A stretch of DNA of 64,000 nucleotides from Utricularia gibba (taxonomy: Eukaryota > Streptophyta > Magnoliopsida > Lamiales > Lentibulariaceae), in NCBI GenBank assembly GCA_002189035.1, contig NEEC01000024.1:744001-808000 (forward strand). The letters are read 5' to 3'. Each line of letters begins with the position of its first letter. Within the stretch, counting starts at the first letter, position 1. The translations under genes were made by a program, and so were the position numbers. Shown one piece after another: positions 57,776 to 64,000 of the stretch. The notes beneath the pieces were generated by a model. The model did not search any database and had not been told where the DNA came from. It was given only the letters and a program-made list of their open reading frames with translations.

Positions 57776-58947
57776 TGATGGTGATTCTACAAGTGCACAG
57801 AAATCGTCGAAATAATAAAATAAGATCGTATCCACAGGGAATTGTAATTGAAATTTTCTTTTCAAAACAAAGACTTAAAAAGACTGAAAATAAAAGAAAG
57901 ATTTTTTTTAAGACAATAAGTGACCTTGGATCTAAGATCCACCTTACTTGAAACTCGCCCTTGCGTGTGTGCAAACCTCGAGAACTGACCTACTTGCGCA
58001 AGCTTTAGGGGTGTTATGTTAAAATAGTGTTACTCGGTGACCGTTATAGCATCGTCCCTTGTTTTGTGGGATTATGGAATCAACCATGCCACCAGAGCCA
58101 TTTCACCTCTTGTGATAACTCATATTTTCCCAACACCCAAATCCAACCCCTACACCTCTCACCTCGCAGACAAATTAGACAAAATGTGTTTTACCAACGA
58201 TGTCCGATTGAGACTTTTTCCTTAGTCACTTGAGGCCAACCTTTGATTCTCCCACACTCCCTTAGGCTATATGGTACTAAAGATCATATTGGTAAAAAAA
58301 AATGTTACGAAAAACAGAATCAGACCTAAAATTAAATGCTGAAAAACATAGTAAGATAGTCATACGCGCAAAACTTGCGCAAGTAAGGCTTCACAGTAGA
58401 TTCTCAGCTGCAAGCGCCACGCGCATACTTGATTCTAAACAACAAAAGTTGATAAAAAAACGAAGGGAAAGGAATCCAAAACATACTAGACTCAACTCTA
58501 AACCCTAAATTGACTCTCTGGTCGCCTCTCCTTTGATCTTCGCGTTTGGATCTTTATATAATGGTGGGGACTTGTCGAGCTTTCCTGATGGGCTCACATC
58601 AAATCTTCTATCCGGATCTTCTAAGATTTGATACAAATCTTCTAAGATAAGATCCAAATTTCCTAAGATAAGATGCGAATCTTATCTTATTTGAGAATCT
58701 TTGACCGAGTCTTCATCTGGATAGATCAAATCTTTGACTCCATCAAGGTCAACTCGAAAATCCTCCAAATTATTCCAAAATTGTCCTAAAAAATCATGAA
58801 ACACAATTTCCCTCCAAAAAGATCAAAGTAATTTAAAAAATATAAAATTCTTCTAAAAACATAAGAAAAGTGGGATAAAAAGAATGTAAAACTCATCTAA
58901 GTGAGTCCTCAAAAGCACAAATATAAGTGACACAAAATCAATTATAA
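57776..58947 (-). mobile_element. Solo LTR, family S, minus orientation
   Basis: This is the reverse complement of the LTR at 12291-13347. TGTAT flanks it at 57771-57775 and 58948-58952. Its outer start has become TTATAATTGATTTTGTG (compare TGATAAGTGATTTTGTG in the other copy). It carries two copies of CTTGCGCAAG, near 57992 and 58374. Frames in it, such as 58027-58233, mirror those of the other LTR and are not genes. Confidence 0.9.
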
Positions 58948-58952
58948 TGTAT

Positions 58953-60613
58953 TAAACTTTTTGCTGATCTTTATAAATCAGATAAAACACAATCAATAAA
59001 AATAATCATTTTAAAAAAGAGAACTACTTTGTCAGGAATTACAAAATAGACCATTCTTCTGACTAGAATTTGACATTTGAGTTTATTTTGCCAATGGACC
59101 CCAATTTGAGCATTCACCCAAAAAGTGTTACGGAAGATCGAGTAAAACTTTAGAGATCTTATGTTATAATAAAATGTGGAGAAGATCCAAAATCGAATAA
59201 TTCCAAAAACCCAAAATCCCTTTAAGAGTCAAGCTCTCCCAATTCTTGGAAAGTGAAATCACCAGCTAACTCCTTTACCTTCGATGCTGAAGGGAAATAC
59301 AAAAAATGGCAAAGCCACTTTCCCTTTTGATAGAAAGAAAAGAGAATAATAGAGTTTCATCTATTTAATTTTTCTACAAAAATATAAAATATATCATTCT
59401 TCATGGAAAGGGAGTGTCAACAAATGTAAAATTTCTAGTCAAAAACTTGTTACCCATTTTCATCCAGAAAAAATGGTTCATCTCCCGAAGGTTACATGAA
59501 ATCCACATGTATATTATTTGAATAACAATGTACATGTATTAAAGACCGTAGGGTTGACGGTGAATCTCAATTTACAATGCCCACATTTCATATTCTTTCC
59601 CATCAGATATAGAAAGAAATATGTTTGAGACTAACACATTATTTGCTATTCTTTAGAACTATGCGATTGACCTTGGGGTCAAATGGGATAATGGGATAAT
59701 CTCCACTAAAAAGGTAGGTAGCAGCAATCATAACTATTATGATCTGCAATCTCTATTGCTAGAATTTAGCATAATACCTCTCTAATGTTCATAGTTATGT
59801 ATAAACTCAATAAGGGATAAGGTCCATAACAGTATGGGGATTTTTTTAAGAGCAACCAATAGTAATGTTGTAAGTGCTACTAGGGGAAAGGCCACATGTT
59901 GACAATAGGTTAGATGGCATGCTGACTCATGTACTTGTTCTAACATTGGTGTTGAGTGTGTTTTGAGGAGACACCTTAGGAAGCAGAGTTGTAGAAGGAA
60001 GGAGTGATAGAGCTAAAGAGGAAGAAAATTTGTGGGTTTAGCTATAAGAAAGGGGTGTTTTGCAGGGAGTAAGGTAAGTGAGATGAATGCTACTGGCTTT
60101 TGTTAGAAATATGTTTCTCATGTTTATCTGGAACAAGATGTGGCTATCTACTTATGTGTTTTCTTTTTTTTACTTTCAAATGGTATTCTTCCTGATTTGC
60201 AAGCTCATCTTTCTTCTTTGTCATTCATTATCATGTAAAGACCAGCAAGGCATGCTCTAATGAAACCATCATTTCTTTTGTTGTTTGATGTTAAAAAAAT
60301 CCATTTAGAGTACCTAAAATCCTCTTGTTTCAGTTGTAACTGTTCTTTCAAGGAATAGGTGCCCTTGTTGGTTGTCTTAAAGCACATTTTCCCCTTTTGA
60401 AGTACATAAAACTCCCAATGTTCTTTATCTATGTGCTATATGAACATGTTAGAAAATGGTAAGGGGTGAGGACCCACACTCCTAGTAACATGGTTTATAT
60501 CATGGGATTCATGGTTAACTATGTCAGACATATCTGAGGCATCCTTATGGGGTAAGCCAAGCAGGAAAGATGAGAGAAACATGTTTATGCATGATGTAGT
60601 CTAAGCTTGGAGG
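58953..60613. other. Region without recognised coding content
   Basis: AT-rich to 59800. From 59850 to 60613 it is less AT-rich and could be the 3' internal part of a gypsy element, because it leads into the repeat and LTR that follow, but no protein motif supports this. Confidence 0.35.
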
Positions 60614-60881
60614 TGGTGGTTGGTTGGTGGCTCTTCTGATCTCTACTGAAAAGCTTGGATAATACATGACCCAACTCCTAAGGCCTGGAGGTGATGCCTA
60701 AACTAAAGTGTCAAGGGACTTGGACAAAGATAGGCTATGGGACTCATAATGTGCCTGTGTGCTTGTTTTTTTGACTTTACGCTCAGACATTTCTCTCTTT
60801 ACTTCACTCATGTTTTATCTTTCTGCAAATTGCAGTAGCATGACCACTTCATGTTTTTAACTTGTTCCAAGTGTGGAGGGG
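60614..60881 (+). repeat. First copy of a 268-bp direct repeat flanking an LTR
   Basis: It begins TGGTGGTTGGTTGGTGG and ends AAGTGTGGAGGGG. The same sequence, with a few changes, starts at 63731 immediately after the family X LTR and runs to the window end. The purine-rich end resembles a polypurine tract. Confidence 0.9.
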
Positions 60882-61095
60882 AATATCTAGAGGTCAAGTG
60901 ATCAACCAAAGTAGGAGCATGCCTTTCGAGGGTGTGGAGAGCTAATTAGTGACTGTAGGTTAATAAGCATAACACACATTTTTCCTGAATTTTATAATAT
61001 AAAATAGTTATATTTTATTGTGGTTTAGGTTAGATAAATGTGTTTCTTTTATGTTTATGTGTATTTAAGTTAATTTTGTGTGTTTGTGTTAAAAA

Positions 61096-61123
61096 GTGGA
61101 CTAAATCCTTTGATTTAGTCCAC
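61096..61123. repeat. Perfect 12-bp inverted repeat
   Basis: GTGGACTAAATC, a 4-base spacer CTTT, and GATTTAGTCCAC form a perfect hairpin within the family X LTR. Confidence 0.9.
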
Positions 61124-61441
61124 AAAATTTGTTACTAATGTTTTAGTAAGTTCAGCAGGGAGTTCAGCAGGAAAATCAGACTTGCAAACGTGTGCAACAA
61201 GTGAAAAAGGGTGCAATATCTGGAGAAGGACAAAGAGCACTGTTCTGCCGCCACCTACAGTCTGCAAGTTTAGGCCGGAATCAGTGCTGGCAGTCAAGAA
61301 TAGTGCTGGCGGTCAGGAACAGTGCAATGGAGTGAAGGAGAGTAGATATTTATTTCGAAAAGGAGAGAGAGTGGGAAAAGACAGCAATAGCGAGGAGACG
61401 CAAGGGGGCTTCTTCCCCAACGCGAAAAACACCAACCAGAA

Positions 61442-61458
61442 GGGGGGGGGGGGGGGGG
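61442..61458 (+). repeat. Poly-G tract of 17 bases
   Basis: An uninterrupted G run in the family X LTR; it could form a G-quadruplex and is prone to sequencing error. Confidence 0.9.
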
Positions 61459-62126
61459 AGAAGGCCTTCATCATCAAGAGCAGCACCAGAGCCCAGTCCA
61501 GCGCTACTGTTCTAGGCTGTGAACAGTAGCAACCGGGCGAAAGAACAATCTTTATTTGCTTTCAGCTTTCGGAATGTTTCGAGTTTTTTTTGTACCTGAC
61601 TTGCTTACAATGTTTCTATCATTTTCTCCAACTTATCTGAAAGAAATTGTGTTTTATTTTCCAAGCATGAGTGGCTAAAGTTTTAGGGATGTCTTAGGGT
61701 GAAGTATGGTGGTGTGTGATTGGGGTTAATAATGAAGTTTATATTTGTTCCTTAGCTCTTGTTTCTATCAAATCATGTGTAGACCTAAGAAAGTGAATAA
61801 GTAGCTTCGCAACTTAGATGCTTGATTTAGAGGTAGACCAAAAAATCAAGGCGGGAGCAGTAGGTATTAGTCCGAGGTAGAACCATTAGAACCCGTTAGA
61901 CCTAGTTCTATATGCTTTGATTGCGGGTAGACCTAATTGCAATGTTGGTTATGATATTGGGGATTAGCTTAGCCTAAAATATGATGAATGACCTTGGTCG
62001 ACTTGGGTTATTTGAAGTTGTGAGTTTAGGAACATGATAAATTAAATTAGGAACCTTAGCATAACACCACCTACAGATCCTTAAGGCATCTTCGTGTTAT
62101 TCTGAGTTAAAACCAGTACTTGTTAT

Positions 62127-63460
62127 TGTTAAGTGTCATTTTCTTACTATTTCTTAGGTTGTTTTTATGTCTAATTGTGATTAGAAGTGTCTAATTAGGG
62201 GTCTATAATATGAGATTTAGGTTTTTATCTAGTTTAGGGTAATTATCCTAAATCTTGTATTTTATGTAATAATTTTATTAAGTTTAATTGAGTTTTTCTA
62301 GAGGTGCACACGTGGCAAGAAGTGAGAGAAAGAGGGTATCAGATGGAGACAAATTGGATCTTTCCGAGCTGACATTCCCTTGATTTCCAGAAGACTGCAG
62401 ACGCTTAATTACGAGCCTTGACGTGCGGAACACGGGAGTCTCTGACAGGCAACATCATTAGCATACCAGTGTCAGACGTTGCTTGCAAGTCATCCCAAGT
62501 TCAGCAGAATCACAAGGACATGAAATCTCAGACCCTCATTGAAGTGGGAGTTCTGTTCAGACGAAAAAGAGTAGTTAGTTTAGTTTTCCCTTTTGTTTCT
62601 CTCTCTAGAGGAATTTTCCTCTAGCTTCTCTCTAGAACCTTGTTTCGTTTTCTTTAGTTTGTATGGCCGTTCGCGGCTAGAAACTTCCGTTTCTGAGTTG
62701 GAACACCACCAGATCTATGTTTCGTTAGCTTATCTTCACATTTTCTTTGAATCCGAACGGGTTTCGTATGTCTTCGCGCAACTATGTCACAGTCTTTCTG
62801 TAATAATCCCCTTATTCAAGATTCATGGTTAGCTGATCACGACCTGCGGGTTTTGGAGAGGAGCAAGGTGGATAGCACCAACTCATGCCTTTTTGGCAGG
62901 AGGAAGACTACATTTTGTCTGTGGCTGTACCTCAGGATCAATGGATAGGTAGTGACCTCGTATCTGGACTCATTGGGTCATTGGCAACACTCGGGCACAT
63001 GCGCGCAATTCGGGCGTGAGGGTATGCTGGCAGGACCTCTTATTCTCACGTTTGTCCAAGGAGGAGCAACATCGGGCTATTCCCGTGCCTTCTTGCAAGA
63101 GGGAGGGTAGGCAATTCCTTACTCCTATAACCGAGTACTCGAGAGGACCAGAGAAGTGTGAATATGCAACGAACATAGCTGGATAGGATCCCAAACCCAG
63201 GAACATTTACTTTATTTAAGGTTCATCGCTTACGTTTATTTTAGTTGTTTGTTCAAAACCCTCTTATTCCCACTCAAGCTTCATCACCAACGTTTCTCAC
63301 ACTTTTTACCTTCAAAACCGTTTACAAATTGTGACAGTTGTATTCGGGGTGCCTCACCTTTCACTCAAAAACTACTCCCTGTGTTCGAGACCCGTACTAT
63401 GCTTTTGTGTTTTATGAGTTTTAAAAGTATTAAAATTTGTTGTGGAAACGACACGCATCA
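62127..63460 (+). mobile_element. Solo LTR, Athila-like subfamily Y2
   Basis: 1334 bp, from TGTTAAGTGTCATTTTC to CGACACGCATCA, flanked by GTTAT at 62122-62126 and 63461-63465. It is inserted in a family X LTR. Its last 670 bp match 1-673. The start and end wording matches the LTRs of the Athila element at 40250-50005. Confidence 0.94.
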
Positions 63461-63730
63461 GTTATCTTTCGCATTGAAACCTGATATTGTTTACTGATCT
63501 TGTTTACCGCACTTGTTTACCACTGTTGGTCTGAGCTTAAACTAAGACTTATTGTTATCCCGAATTATGCATTTACTAAAACACTTAGCAAGCACAAGCT
63601 CTTCGTGATCGACCCCGATATCCACTATACAAGTTTTCTAAATTCGTATTTCGTGTAGATTAGGACATATAAATTTATTTGATAACGAAATTTCTATTTT
63701 TGCAATGGCATTAGATAATTTCGTTTATCA

Positions 63731-64000
63731 TGGTGGTTGGTTGGTGGCTCTTCTGATCTCTACTGAAAAGCTTGGATAATATACATGACCCAACTCCTAA
63801 GGCTTGGAGGTGATGCCTAAACTAAAGGGTCAAGAGACTTGGGCAAGGATAGGCTATGGGACTCATAATGTGCCTATGTGCTTGTTTTTTTAACTTTACG
63901 CTCAAGCATTTCTCTCTTTACTTCACTCATGTTTTATCTTTCTGCAAATTGCAGTAGCATGACCACTTCATGTCTTTAACTTGTTCCAAGTGTGGAGGGG
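63731..64000 (+). repeat. Second copy of the direct repeat, cut by the window end
   Basis: Nearly identical to 60614-60881 and abuts the end of the family X LTR. It continues beyond the window. Confidence 0.9.

Larger units (their letters stand above)
60968..63730 (+). mobile_element. Family X LTR, interrupted by a solo Athila-like LTR
   Basis: It begins near GCATAACACACATTTTTCC (a decayed TGATAACAC start) and ends TTTCGTTTATCA at 63730. Without the 1339 bp inserted at 62127-63465 it measures about 1424 bp and aligns with the reverse of 38488-39851. The frame at 61182-61529 is LTR sequence with a poly-G tract. No clear target duplication was seen. Confidence 0.75.

Noticed and set aside
61182-61529. 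A 115-residue open frame with a Gly run
   Set aside because: It lies in the family X LTR; the Gly run is the 17-base G tract. No family features.
1-64000. Prokaryote-type features such as CRISPR arrays, operons or attachment sites
   Set aside because: The repeats are LTRs, minisatellites or duplications, without regular short spacers. The genes are intron-containing plant genes.

Overview
The window is nuclear DNA of a flowering plant. The evidence is an intron-rich, cytosolic-type fructose-1,6-bisphosphatase gene and a dense set of plant-specific mobile elements: Athila-type Ty3/gypsy, Ty1/copia, a 5S-bearing Cassandra-like TRIM, PIF/Harbinger, a MULE and a LINE. The sequence is AT-rich and decayed. 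I cannot name the species. Only one gene looks like a working host gene: the 12-exon cytosolic FBPase on the minus strand at 19719-21921, about 337 residues, with every splice junction GT-AG.

Layout. 1-673 is the end of an Athila-like LTR. 1630-2090 is a minisatellite of about 88 bp units. 2130-9460 is a PIF/Harbinger transposase gene split in an intron by a second, complete PIF/Harbinger element (2920-9031, TSD TAA). The inner element carries the usual pair (Myb/SANT-like ORF1 and DDE transposase). It also carries a third, spliced gene whose C-terminal half is an FCP1/NIF-like HAD phosphatase domain and whose N-terminal half resembles a plant transposon-associated domain. This is the most unusual system in the window. 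9780-12000 is a Ty1/copia remnant. 12291-16300 is the 5' half of a gypsy-type element with a tRNA-Asp-like primer site and a striking recurrence of the palindrome CTTGCGCAAG. 16300-19718 is AT-rich sequence with no gene I can support.

19719-21921 is FBPase with its promoter to the right. 23323-28170 is a tandem segmental duplication; each copy holds a Cassandra-like TRIM (LTRs with 5S rRNA-derived sequence) and a copia gag fragment, later interrupted by other LTRs. 28829-39851 is dominated by solo LTRs, many with exact 5-bp target duplications, partly nested in each other and in an older gypsy pol. 40250-50005 is an Athila-type element with two LTRs; it has an internal deletion that joins gag in frame to RT and an LTR inserted in its third ORF. 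50009-53700 holds a LINE fragment, a MULE fragment, a short palindromic repeat and decayed exons of an unidentified protein. 56220-63730 contains another Athila-like end, a solo LTR and a nested pair of LTRs; the last 270 bp of the window repeat 60614-60881.

As a system, the region is a layered record of insertion, LTR-LTR recombination leaving solo LTRs, and decay. Many premature stops are of the C-to-T or G-to-A type expected from deamination of methylated DNA. FBPase is the conserved island within it.
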